Shown here: positions 1 to 5,437 of the stretch, in pieces
Numbering within the stretch: the first letter of the stretch is position 1
Layout of the letters: each line of letters opens with the position of its first letter
Made by a program: the position numbers and the translations under genes
Source: an uncultured Oscillospiraceae bacterium
GTDB lineage: Bacteria; Bacillota; Clostridia; Oscillospirales; Oscillospiraceae
NCBI GenBank assembly: GCA_900756575.1
Contig: CAAEKQ010000095.1
Coordinates: 1-8,288, forward strand
Length of the DNA stretch: 8,288 nucleotides
Direction of reading: 5' to 3'
Notes under the pieces: model-generated
Told to the model about the DNA's origin: nothing
Databases searched by the model: none
What the model saw: the letters and a program-made list of their open reading frames with translations, nothing else

Positions 1-55
1 GAACAAAGACACTTGGCTTTGGAAGCCTTGGCTTTCAAAGCTTTCGGCTTTGTTC
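1..55. repeat. Nested inverted repeat at the window edge
   Basis: GAACAAAG (1-8) is the exact reverse complement of CTTTGTTC (48-55). Inside lies a second hairpin: CTTTGGAAGC (17-26) pairs with GCTTTCAAAG (31-40) with one G-T wobble and a CTTG tetraloop. GGCTTT also recurs at 15, 30 and 46. The arrangement could be a transcription terminator of a gene lying left of the window or an RNA/cruciform structure, but there is no uninterrupted T-tract after the inner stem. The outer stem may extend beyond the window. Confidence 0.6.
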
Positions 56-64
56 AGTACGCAT

Positions 65-70
65 TATAAT
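65..70 (+). promoter_or_regulatory. Candidate -10 box for the cyclophilin gene
   Basis: A perfect TATAAT lies 44 bases before the start codon at 115. At the correct distance upstream (about 42-48) the sequence is TTTCGG/TTCGGC, a poor -35 match that overlaps the inverted repeat. The site is therefore a plausible but weak promoter call, based on the -10 box alone. Confidence 0.4.
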
Positions 71-114
71 ACTTACATCAATTTGAAGGGGCAAAGCGCC
101 GGACGGGAGGCAAC

Positions 115-687
115 ATGAAGCGCCTGATTGGATTATTCCTGATTGCCGCGATGCTGATGCTATCCGGCTGCGGCGGCAAGGACTACAGCACCGGCCTCCA
201 TCATGCCGAGCTCCAGATTGAGAACTACGGCACCATCACCATGGAACTGGATGCCGATACCGCGCCCATTACCGTGGCGAATTTTTGTAAGCTGGCCAAC
301 GACGGATTTTATGATGGACTTACGTTCCATCGGATCATCGACGGCTTTATGATCCAGGGCGGCGATCCCAAGGGCGACGGCTCCGGCGGCACCGACCAGA
401 ACATCAAGGGCGAATTTTCCGAGAACGGCGTGAAAAACGATATTTCCCATGTCCGGGGCACCGTATCCATGGCGCGCTCCAATGACTATGACAGCGCCAG
501 CAGCCAGTTCTTTATTGTCCAGTCCGATTCCACGTTTTTGGACGGTCAGTATGCCGGGTTCGGCCATGTGACCTCCGGTATGGACATTGTGGATCAGATT
601 TGTAAGGATGCGCAGACGGAAGACAGCAACGGCACCGTCTCCTGGTGGAATCAGCCGAAGATCACTTCCATTCGCATTTTGGATTAA
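115..687 (+). CDS. Cyclophilin-type peptidyl-prolyl cis-trans isomerase, lipoprotein
   Basis: The 190-residue product has a basic N-terminus, a hydrophobic stretch and a lipobox LSGC with Cys19. It is therefore predicted to be lipid-anchored on the outer face of the membrane, where it would speed folding of secreted proteins by isomerising X-Pro bonds. The cyclophilin domain covers about residues 30-189. Catalytic and fold motifs are visible: FHRII (Arg73), FMIQGGDP (Gln81), SMAR (119-121 region) and SSQFFI (129-134). The position equal to the cyclosporin-contacting Trp of human cyclophilin A is Phe141, and the His five residues later is Tyr146; Phe at the first position is common in bacterial members. 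The start is supported by GGGAGG at 105-110, four bases before ATG. The gene looks monocistronic: a hairpin terminator follows directly. The family assignment is firm; the substrate is unknown. Confidence 0.93.
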   Translation: MKRLIGLFLIAAMLMLSGCGGKDYSTGLHHAELQIENYGTITMELDADTAPITVANFCKLANDGFYDGLTFHRIIDGFMIQGGDPKGDGSGGTDQNIKGEFSENGVKNDISHVRGTVSMARSNDYDSASSQFFIVQSDSTFLDGQYAGFGHVTSGMDIVDQICKDAQTEDSNGTVSWWNQPKITSIRILD

Positions 688-708
688 TTAGAATATAAAA
701 ACGACACA

Positions 709-750
709 AAGAGGTGTCTCTGAGAAATCAGAGGCACCTCTTCGCATTTT
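709..750 (+). terminator. Hairpin terminator after the cyclophilin gene
   Basis: AAGAGGTGTCTCTGA (709-723) pairs with TCAGAGGCACCTCTT (728-742) over 15 positions with one G-T wobble, around a GAAA tetraloop. The following CGCATTTTT places the T-run four bases after the stem, so termination may be less efficient than for the terminators at 4425 and 6654. Confidence 0.75.
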
Positions 751-797
751 TGGGACAATTTCCCCAACTCAATCAGAAACAGGAAGGACGTGCAGAG

Positions 798-1283
798 ATG
801 AAGCTATTTATGCAGCAGAAGGGGTTTGCATGGGGGCAGCCAATGCCCCTGCGGGATAAAGGCGGGCACACCCGGTATACGGTCACTGGCGACGCCTATT
901 CGCTGGGCAAGCGTCTGCACGTTCACGATCTGGCCGGGCGGAAGGCCATCTATATCCATCAGAAGATCCCCTCCATGTTCCCCAGCTATGAGATCGAGGT
1001 TTATGGCAAGCCGGTGGGCAGCGTGGTGAAGGATCTGACGTTCTTGCGCCCGAAATATTCCGTGCCGGACCTGGACTGGGAGCTGTGTGGCACTATGGGC
1101 ATCTGTGACTATGAGCTTACCTGGCAGAACTCCGTGGTGGCGGCCAATCATCCGGTGCAGGGTCAGCGGGGCGAGCTGTTTTCGATGGAATTCTATGACC
1201 GTACCGCCGAGCTGTCGGCCCTTGGGGTGCTGCTGACCATCAACTGCATTCTGGCCCCCCAGGAGTCCCGCCGCCCCGGCTGA
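798..1283 (+). CDS. LURP-one-related / YxjI-family protein (Tubby-like fold)
   Basis: The product has 161 residues. It opens with MKLFMQQKGFAW and continues with a short-strand pattern including YTVTGDAYSLGKRLHVHD (27-44), AIYIHQKIP (50-58), YEIEVYG and VGSVVKDLTFL. This is the layout I recognise from LURP-one-related (YxjI) proteins, which form a Tubby-like beta-barrel around a buried helix. The molecular role in bacteria is not established; phospholipid or membrane association has been suggested only by fold similarity. The start at 798 is preferred over an upstream in-frame GTG at 714, because that GTG lies inside the preceding terminator stem, while AGGAAGGA (781-788) precedes the ATG. 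No signal peptide or membrane segment is seen. No clear promoter of its own was found; it may depend on read-through or on an unseen promoter in 743-797. Confidence 0.8.
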   Translation: MKLFMQQKGFAWGQPMPLRDKGGHTRYTVTGDAYSLGKRLHVHDLAGRKAIYIHQKIPSMFPSYEIEVYGKPVGSVVKDLTFLRPKYSVPDLDWELCGTMGICDYELTWQNSVVAANHPVQGQRGELFSMEFYDRTAELSALGVLLTINCILAPQESRRPG

Positions 1284-1322
1284 GGAAAATACAATTTTGA
1301 AGGGAAAAATCGTTACAAAAGG

Positions 1323-1352
1323 TTGACAAAATGGCGGTCTTTCCTGTATAAT
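1323..1352 (+). promoter_or_regulatory. Strong sigma-A type promoter of the rpmH cluster
   Basis: TTGACA (1323-1328) and TATAAT (1347-1352) both match consensus perfectly, separated by 18 bases, with TG directly before the -10 box. Transcription would start near 1359, giving a leader of roughly 80 bases before rpmH. It fits the need for high expression of ribosomal protein L34 and is the only strong promoter seen for the block from rpmH to jag. Confidence 0.9.
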
Positions 1353-1440
1353 AGTCGTTGCCTGTCCACGGGACGGCATAACTATGGCAAGCTGCAGCAA
1401 TTACCGCTGTCGAGCATAATCATTCAGGAGGTGTATACAA

Positions 1441-1578
1441 ATGACGAAGCGTACCTATCAGCCCAAGAAGCTCCATGGCCAGAAAGTTCATGGCTTCAGA
1501 CAGAGAATGGCTACCAGAAACGGCCGCAAGGTTCTTTCCCGTCGCCGCAACAAGGGCAGAAACAGACTCAGCTACTGA
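1441..1578 (+). CDS. rpmH: 50S ribosomal protein L34
   Basis: The 45-residue product begins MTKRTYQPKKLHGQKVHGFR and ends RRNKGRNRLSY. It carries the L34 signature: KRTYQP near the start, then HGFRQRMATRNGRKVLSRRR (17-36), and a very basic composition suited to binding 23S rRNA in the large ribosomal subunit. Its length is within one residue of the usual 44. A full AGGAGGTG ribosome binding site at 1426-1433, seven bases before ATG, fixes the start. It is the first gene of the block, followed after 109 bases by rnpA; this rpmH-rnpA pairing is conserved across bacteria. Confidence 0.98.
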   Translation: MTKRTYQPKKLHGQKVHGFRQRMATRNGRKVLSRRRNKGRNRLSY

Positions 1579-1613
1579 TTCGCCCGTCCTTACACCGTTG
1601 ATGCCGATAAATT

Positions 1614-1643
1614 TGGGGTGAATGGAGCAATCTATTCGCCCCA
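1614..1643 (+). other. Hairpin in the rpmH-rnpA spacer
   Basis: TGGGGTGAAT (1614-1623) pairs with ATTCGCCCCA (1634-1643) over 10 positions with one wobble and a 10-base loop. No T-run follows (next bases are TACGTTT), so it does not look like a full terminator. It could be an RNA processing or attenuation element that lets rpmH mRNA outnumber rnpA mRNA; that role is inference. Confidence 0.55.
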
Positions 1644-1687
1644 TACGTTTATGGCGCGTGATCTCATTTTGATGGAAGGGCAGTACC

Positions 1688-2077
1688 ATGGTTTCCACAC
1701 GATCCTTGAAACAGAATCACCTGTTCCGCCGGCTGTACCAGAAGGGAAAATCCGCTTCCGGTCACTGCCTGGTGGTCTATTGCCGGAAAAACGGGCTTCC
1801 CTATAACCGGCTTGGCCTGACCACCGGCACAAAGCTCGGTCATGCCGTGGTACGCAATCGCATCCGCCGACGCATCCGGGAGGCCTACCGCCTGTCGGAG
1901 CATACCTATTTGTCCGGCTACGACATCGTGGTGGTGGCACGGCATCGGGCGGTGGACGCGGACTATCATGAGATCGCCCAGTGCCTTCAAAAACAGATGG
2001 ATAAGCTGGGGCTCATCAGAAAGGAGACAACCCATGAAGCGGCTGATGCTGTTTCTGATCCGGTTTTACCGGAATAA
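1688..2077 (+). CDS. rnpA: Ribonuclease P protein component
   Basis: The 129-residue basic protein is the protein subunit of RNase P, which with the catalytic RNA removes 5' leaders from precursor tRNAs. Visible family features are the N-terminal LKQNHLFRRLYQKG (7-20), the strand CLVVYCRKN (27-35), RLGLTTGTKLGHAVVRNRIRR (41-61) containing the RNR signature, and REAYR (64-68), followed by GYDIVVVARHRA (77-88). A GAAGGG at 1675-1680 lies seven bases before the ATG. The last 14 codons overlap the start of yidD in another frame, so the C-terminal tail (about 113-129) is not conserved family sequence. Position between rpmH and yidD is standard. Confidence 0.95.
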   Translation: MVSTRSLKQNHLFRRLYQKGKSASGHCLVVYCRKNGLPYNRLGLTTGTKLGHAVVRNRIRRRIREAYRLSEHTYLSGYDIVVVARHRAVDADYHEIAQCLQKQMDKLGLIRKETTHEAADAVSDPVLPE

Positions 2078-2246
2078 GATCTCTCCGATGTTTCCGCCCC
2101 GCTGCCGATTCACGCCCACCTGCTCCGCTTACGCAATGGAAGCGATTGAAAAATACGGCGCAGCGAAGGGCGGCTTTTTAACGCTACGACGGCTTCTTCG
2201 GTGTAACCCTTTTTACAAAGGGGACTACTTTGACCCGGTGCCTTAG
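2034..2246 (+). CDS. yidD: Membrane protein insertion efficiency factor YidD
   Basis: The 70-residue product contains the YidD hallmark: LIRFYRNKISPMFPPRCRFTPTCSAYAMEAIEKYG across residues 8-42, then LRRLLRCNPFYKGDYFDPVP to the end. The three conserved cysteines (in RCRF, PTCS and LRCN) and the terminal DPVP are all present. YidD is a small membrane-associated protein thought to assist YidC-dependent insertion of inner membrane proteins. The ATG at 2034 is chosen because AAGGAGA (2021-2027) precedes it and the homology begins there; reading further upstream in frame gives only sequence out of frame with rnpA. The start lies 44 bases inside rnpA, implying coupled translation, and yidC follows after 33 bases. 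Confidence 0.95.
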   Translation: MKRLMLFLIRFYRNKISPMFPPRCRFTPTCSAYAMEAIEKYGAAKGGFLTLRRLLRCNPFYKGDYFDPVP

Positions 2247-2279
2247 CGCCGGAAAGCATGTTACGACCGGAGGTAACGA

Positions 2280-3548
2280 ATGAAAATTATCCTCATCCCC
2301 TTTGCCTGGCTGCTGCGGACCCTGTATCAGGTATTCGGCAACTACGGCGTCGCGCTGATTCTGTTCTCCCTGATTACCAAGGTGATTCTTCTGCCCTTTA
2401 ACGCCAAGAGCAAAAAGAGCATGATGAAGACCTCTCGCCTGGGCCCCAAGCTCAAAGAGCTGGAAAAAAAATACGGGGAAGACAAGCTCAAATATCAGCA
2501 GGAGGTTTCCAACCTCTATAAAAAGGAAAACGTCAGCCCCACCGGCGGATGCCTGTGGTCTCTGCTGCCGCTGATTCTGCTGATGGCTCTGTATTATGTC
2601 ATCCGTCAGCCCATGACCTACCTGATGGGGCTGTCTGCCGATCAGATCACTCAGATTTCTGACCTGCTCACCGGAACCATGGGCGTAGATCTCTCTACCA
2701 CCAATAAGGCATATCAGGAAATCATCCTGGCCCAGCATGTCCACCAGAACATTGACGCCATCCGCGCCATTGTTCCCAACATCATGGACATTGACTTTAC
2801 GTTCCTGGGCATCAACCTGGCACAGATTCCTTCCCTGAAGTGGATTATCCAGGGCCCCTATACCCTAGTGGGCTTTGGCCTTTGGATTATCCCTGTGCTC
2901 TCCGCTCTGGCAAACTTTGTCTCCTCTAAGATTTCTCAGGCCCTCAACGGCTCTGTGGCGACCAACGACAAGGGCGAGAAGGATGCCGACGCTGCCGCTG
3001 CGGTGAACCAGAGCATGAAGACCATGATGATCATCATGCCACTGTTCTCCCTGTGGATCGGCTTCTCCATGCCGGCCTCCATGTGCGTCTACTGGATTGC
3101 ACAGGCAGTGTTCAGCACCCTGTTTGACGGACTGCTGACCCTCCATTATAAGAAGGTCTACGACGCAGAGGACGAGATCAAGCGGGAAAAGGCTGCGGAA
3201 GAAGCTGCCATCGAAGCCGAGAAGGAAGCGCGCCGCGCGGAACGCCGTGCCGCCAATCCCGATGGTGTTGCCAACCCCAATACCAGCCGCCGGAAGGTAA
3301 AGAAGCAGCTGAAAGCAGCGGAAAGCTCCGAATTCGACGGCCTCGGCAAGCTCACCGAAGAGCAGAAGGAAGAAATCCGCAAAAAGGCTCAGGAAAAAGA
3401 GCAGGCAAAGGGCGGACTGTCCGGCGATCCCAATCGTCCCTACAGCCGCGGCCGTGCCTACGATCCCAACCGTTACGGAAAGAAGGCGCAGGAACCCGCA
3501 CCCCAGGAGGATTCCCAGCAGAGCACCGATTCTACCGATTCCCAGTGA
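2280..3548 (+). CDS. yidC: YidC/Oxa1 family membrane protein insertase
   Basis: The 422-residue protein inserts and folds membrane proteins, alone or with SecYEG. A short hydrophobic N-terminus (1-19) precedes the first core membrane helix (about 21-40). A charged cytoplasmic hairpin loop (41-90) ends in NLYKKENVSPTGGC, a YidC hallmark. Further helices lie near 91-113, 186-213, 247-263 and 266-288, the last region with SMPASMCVYWIAQ. The usual groove arginine in the first core helix is Lys34, in SLITKVILLPF. No lipobox is present, unlike B. subtilis SpoIIIJ. After residue 290 comes an unusually long hydrophilic tail of about 130 residues: a predicted Glu/Lys/Ala-rich coiled coil (293-325), a basic stretch, two DPNR motifs (383-398) and a Ser/Thr/Asp/Gln-rich end. 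GGAGGT (2269-2274) supports the start. Jag follows after 39 bases. Confidence 0.96.
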   Translation: MKIILIPFAWLLRTLYQVFGNYGVALILFSLITKVILLPFNAKSKKSMMKTSRLGPKLKELEKKYGEDKLKYQQEVSNLYKKENVSPTGGCLWSLLPLILLMALYYVIRQPMTYLMGLSADQITQISDLLTGTMGVDLSTTNKAYQEIILAQHVHQNIDAIRAIVPNIMDIDFTFLGINLAQIPSLKWIIQGPYTLVGFGLWIIPVLSALANFVSSKISQALNGSVATNDKGEKDADAAAAVNQSMKTMMIIMPLFSLWIGFSMPASMCVYWIAQAVFSTLFDGLLTLHYKKVYDAEDEIKREKAAEEAAIEAEKEARRAERRAANPDGVANPNTSRRKVKKQLKAAESSEFDGLGKLTEEQKEEIRKKAQEKEQAKGGLSGDPNRPYSRGRAYDPNRYGKKAQEPAPQEDSQQSTDSTDSQ

Positions 3549-3587
3549 TTGCCTGCGGGCAGTCCCCACATAAAGGAGCGCATATCT

Positions 3588-4418
3588 ATGTTCAAATCGA
3601 TTGAAGCTACCGGCAAGACCCTGGATCTGGCCATTCAGGCTGGCCTTACAAAGCTCCAGATGGACCGGGACAGCGTCTCTGTAGAAGTATTGGAGCAGCC
3701 TCGTTCCGGCTTCTTTGGCATCGGCGCTACCCCTGCAAAGGTAAAGCTCACCTATGAAGTTCCGGACCCAGTTCCGGAGAAAAAGCCGGAGCCTGTTCCG
3801 GCCCCCAAGGCAGAGGAAAAGCCTCAGCCGAAACCCCAGTCCAAGCCTCAGCCCAAGCCCGCACCTGCTCCCAAGGCAGAAGCACCCAAGCCGGAGGCAC
3901 CCAAGCCCGCGCCGGTTCCTCACACCCCCGCACCCGAGGGCAGCGTGGAGGAACGGATCGAGACCTTCATGAAGGGCCTGCTGGAGCATATGGGTTCCGA
4001 TGCGGTTCCCGTGGCCACCAAGTCCGGTGACGACACCTATTCCGTGGAACTCCAGGGCAGCTCCCTGGGCATGCTCATTGGCCGCCGGGGCGATACCCTG
4101 GACGCCATTCAGCACATCACCAACTATGCGGTGAACCACGGTCAGGGCAAGCGGGTGCGCATCAACGTGGACGCAGAGAACTACCGGAAAAAGCGGGAGG
4201 AATCCCTGATCCGGCTGGCAAACAAGGTGGCAGGCAAGGTGGTCCGCTCTCGTCGGAACATCACCCTGGAGCCCATGAATGCCTATGAGCGCCATGTGAT
4301 CCACGCAGCGCTGCAGGATTACCCCGACGTTACCACCTACTCCACCGGCACGGAGCCCGGACGGAGAATTGTGGTGGCCTACAGCAAGTACCGCAGCGTT
4401 CCCACCAGCGAGGAATAA
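3588..4418 (+). CDS. jag: Jag/KhpB RNA-binding protein (SpoIIIJ-associated)
   Basis: The 276-residue cytoplasmic protein has the three Jag parts in order. The Jag-N domain (1-54) includes SIEATGKTLDLAI and SGFFGIG. A KH domain (about 120-200) has its GxxG loop in IGRRGDTLDAIQ (164-175). An R3H domain (about 205-268) has Arg235 and His239 in NAYERHVIHAALQ. Between the first two is a linker (60-118) built almost entirely of Pro, Lys, Glu, Ala and Gln, likely disordered. Family members bind RNA and, in several Gram-positives, affect cell elongation and act with KhpA; the genetic link with YidC is long known. ATG at 3588 is chosen over an in-frame TTG at 3549 because AAGGAGC (3573-3579) precedes it and homology starts there. 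A strong terminator follows immediately, ending the cluster. Confidence 0.95.
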   Translation: MFKSIEATGKTLDLAIQAGLTKLQMDRDSVSVEVLEQPRSGFFGIGATPAKVKLTYEVPDPVPEKKPEPVPAPKAEEKPQPKPQSKPQPKPAPAPKAEAPKPEAPKPAPVPHTPAPEGSVEERIETFMKGLLEHMGSDAVPVATKSGDDTYSVELQGSSLGMLIGRRGDTLDAIQHITNYAVNHGQGKRVRINVDAENYRKKREESLIRLANKVAGKVVRSRRNITLEPMNAYERHVIHAALQDYPDVTTYSTGTEPGRRIVVAYSKYRSVPTSEE

Positions 4419-4424
4419 AATACG

Positions 4425-4465
4425 ATCCCGCGCAGTTCATACATTTGGACTGCGCGGGATTTTTT
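4425..4465 (+). terminator. Intrinsic terminator after jag
   Basis: ATCCCGCGCAGT (4425-4436) pairs perfectly over 12 bases with ACTGCGCGGGAT (4449-4460), the stem being extendable by one wobble and one C-G pair, and is followed by a run of six T (4460-4465). It separates the rpmH-jag block from the membrane operon downstream. Confidence 0.95.
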
Positions 4466-4540
4466 CCTGCCTTGGGACACACCGGGGACACATGGAGCGC
4501 TTATGGTAAGGGTAGAAAGACCACAGAAGGAGGGAAGCAG

Positions 4541-5185
4541 ATGGAACGTTATGACGGAAAGACCCGGAAGGATGATATCAAGAAGTATACGCTGATTGGA
4601 TTGGCGGTGCTGGTGGTGATCCTTGGGCTGATTTTGCTTACGAGTTACCTGAAGAAGCAGAATACCGTAGAGCCGGACTACCGGGCGGTGATTGCTTGCA
4701 GCGAAAGTCTCAGTCGGGACGTGGTGGAGGAGCTGGAGAATGTGATCGGCGGAATTGCCGGAGATGCAAACGGCGACGGGAAGGTGAGTATTGACATTCG
4801 GGCCCTCAAGCTGGTGGATGTTTCGGGGAATATCGACCTGGCCAATCCCGGGGAGAATTCCGACGATGCGTTCAACAGGATGGCGATGTATTTGGCAAAC
4901 GGCGAATACAACCTGTTCCTGCTGTCCGATGAGCCCTCCGGTGGCTTCAAAGGTGCGGCAACGGTATACGGTCAGGCGGATTTCTTCGCGGAGCTGCCGG
5001 AGGAACTGGCGGATCCGATCTGCCCGACGCGAACATCACTCAAGGAAGCGCCGTTCTGGAGCGAAATCGGCCTGGATGCCATTGATTTTTACGGCTGCGT
5101 GCTGGACAGCGGCAATACTGCGGCGGAAAATCAGGCGATGGATATTTTGCGGCAACTGAAAACGACCCATGTGACCCTGTGGTAA
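4541..5185 (+). CDS. Single-pass membrane protein with extracytoplasmic domain, function unknown
   Basis: The 214-residue product has a charged N-terminus (1-15), one membrane helix (about 16-34) and then KKQ, so the remaining 180 residues should lie outside the cell. That domain starts with an alternating strand/helix pattern (YRAVIACSESLSRDVVEEL, 47-65). It then shows DANGDGKVSID (75-85), which resembles the calcium-binding loop of dockerin and EF-hand proteins (Asp-x-Asn-x-Asp-Gly), but lacks an acidic residue at loop position 12. Three cysteines (53, 161, 186) are present. The layout recalls small membrane-anchored domains related to solute-binding proteins seen in gut Clostridia, but I cannot assign a family. 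AAGGAGGG (4527-4534) fixes the start. No clear promoter was found between the preceding terminator and the start. Two further membrane protein genes follow at 28 and 14 bases, suggesting one operon. Confidence 0.75.
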   Translation: MERYDGKTRKDDIKKYTLIGLAVLVVILGLILLTSYLKKQNTVEPDYRAVIACSESLSRDVVEELENVIGGIAGDANGDGKVSIDIRALKLVDVSGNIDLANPGENSDDAFNRMAMYLANGEYNLFLLSDEPSGGFKGAATVYGQADFFAELPEELADPICPTRTSLKEAPFWSEIGLDAIDFYGCVLDSGNTAAENQAMDILRQLKTTHVTLW

Positions 5186-5213
5186 CAAGACCATGTGATA
5201 AGGAGGAACCCGT

Positions 5214-5423
5214 ATGTCCAGTGGAATCAATTTTGACGAAATGAAGCGCCAGCAGGAGCTGGTAACCCTGCGCGCTACCCAAAAGATCAGCCAAAAGCAG
5301 AACCTCAGCTACGAAGCGCCCAGGCGGAAAACCTTCGACTTGGGGCAGGCGGTAAAAGCGGCGGCCATTTTGCTGGGCGTGGTATTGGGGGTTATGCTGC
5401 TGTTCCGGGCCGGGATCCTGTAA
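5214..5423 (+). CDS. Small membrane protein, function unknown
   Basis: The 69-residue product has a hydrophilic N-terminal two thirds, rich in Gln, Lys and Arg (EMKRQQELVTLRATQKISQKQN, 9-30, likely helical), and one hydrophobic segment near the C-terminus (about 46-64), ending FRAGIL. With many positive charges before the helix, the N-terminus is predicted to stay in the cytoplasm, leaving almost nothing outside. No known family is recognised. AAGGAGG (5200-5206) lies seven bases before the ATG, strong support that it is translated despite its size. It sits between two other membrane protein genes in the same direction with gaps of 28 and 14 bases, so it may be an accessory or bridging subunit of a complex formed by its neighbours; that is inference. 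Confidence 0.75.
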   Translation: MSSGINFDEMKRQQELVTLRATQKISQKQNLSYEAPRRKTFDLGQAVKAAAILLGVVLGVMLLFRAGIL

Positions 5424-5437
5424 AGGAGGCGGGTGGG

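Noticed and set aside
1..69. Open frame from the left edge ending in TAA, possibly the end of an upstream gene
   Set aside because: It gives only about 22 residues with no recognisable motif, and the same bases form a nested inverted repeat, which fits noncoding DNA better.
588..597. TGTGGATCA, one base from a DnaA box
   Set aside because: It is a lone imperfect copy within the conserved cyclophilin coding sequence, with no AT-rich region or further boxes nearby, so it does not mark an origin.
750..767. Imperfect palindrome TTGGG-N8-CCCAA upstream of the LURP-one gene
   Set aside because: Only the outer five bases and the central AATT match, it overlaps the T-run of the preceding terminator, and no promoter was found beside it; too weak to call an operator.
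2865..4304. Very long minus-strand open frame opposite yidC and jag
   Set aside because: Both plus-strand genes are firmly identified; the reverse frame is open because of GC-rich codon bias, and its translation resembles no protein family.
4472..4507. TTGGGA and TATGGT as a promoter for the membrane operon
   Set aside because: The two boxes are 24 bases apart, far from the usual 16-18, and both match consensus poorly.
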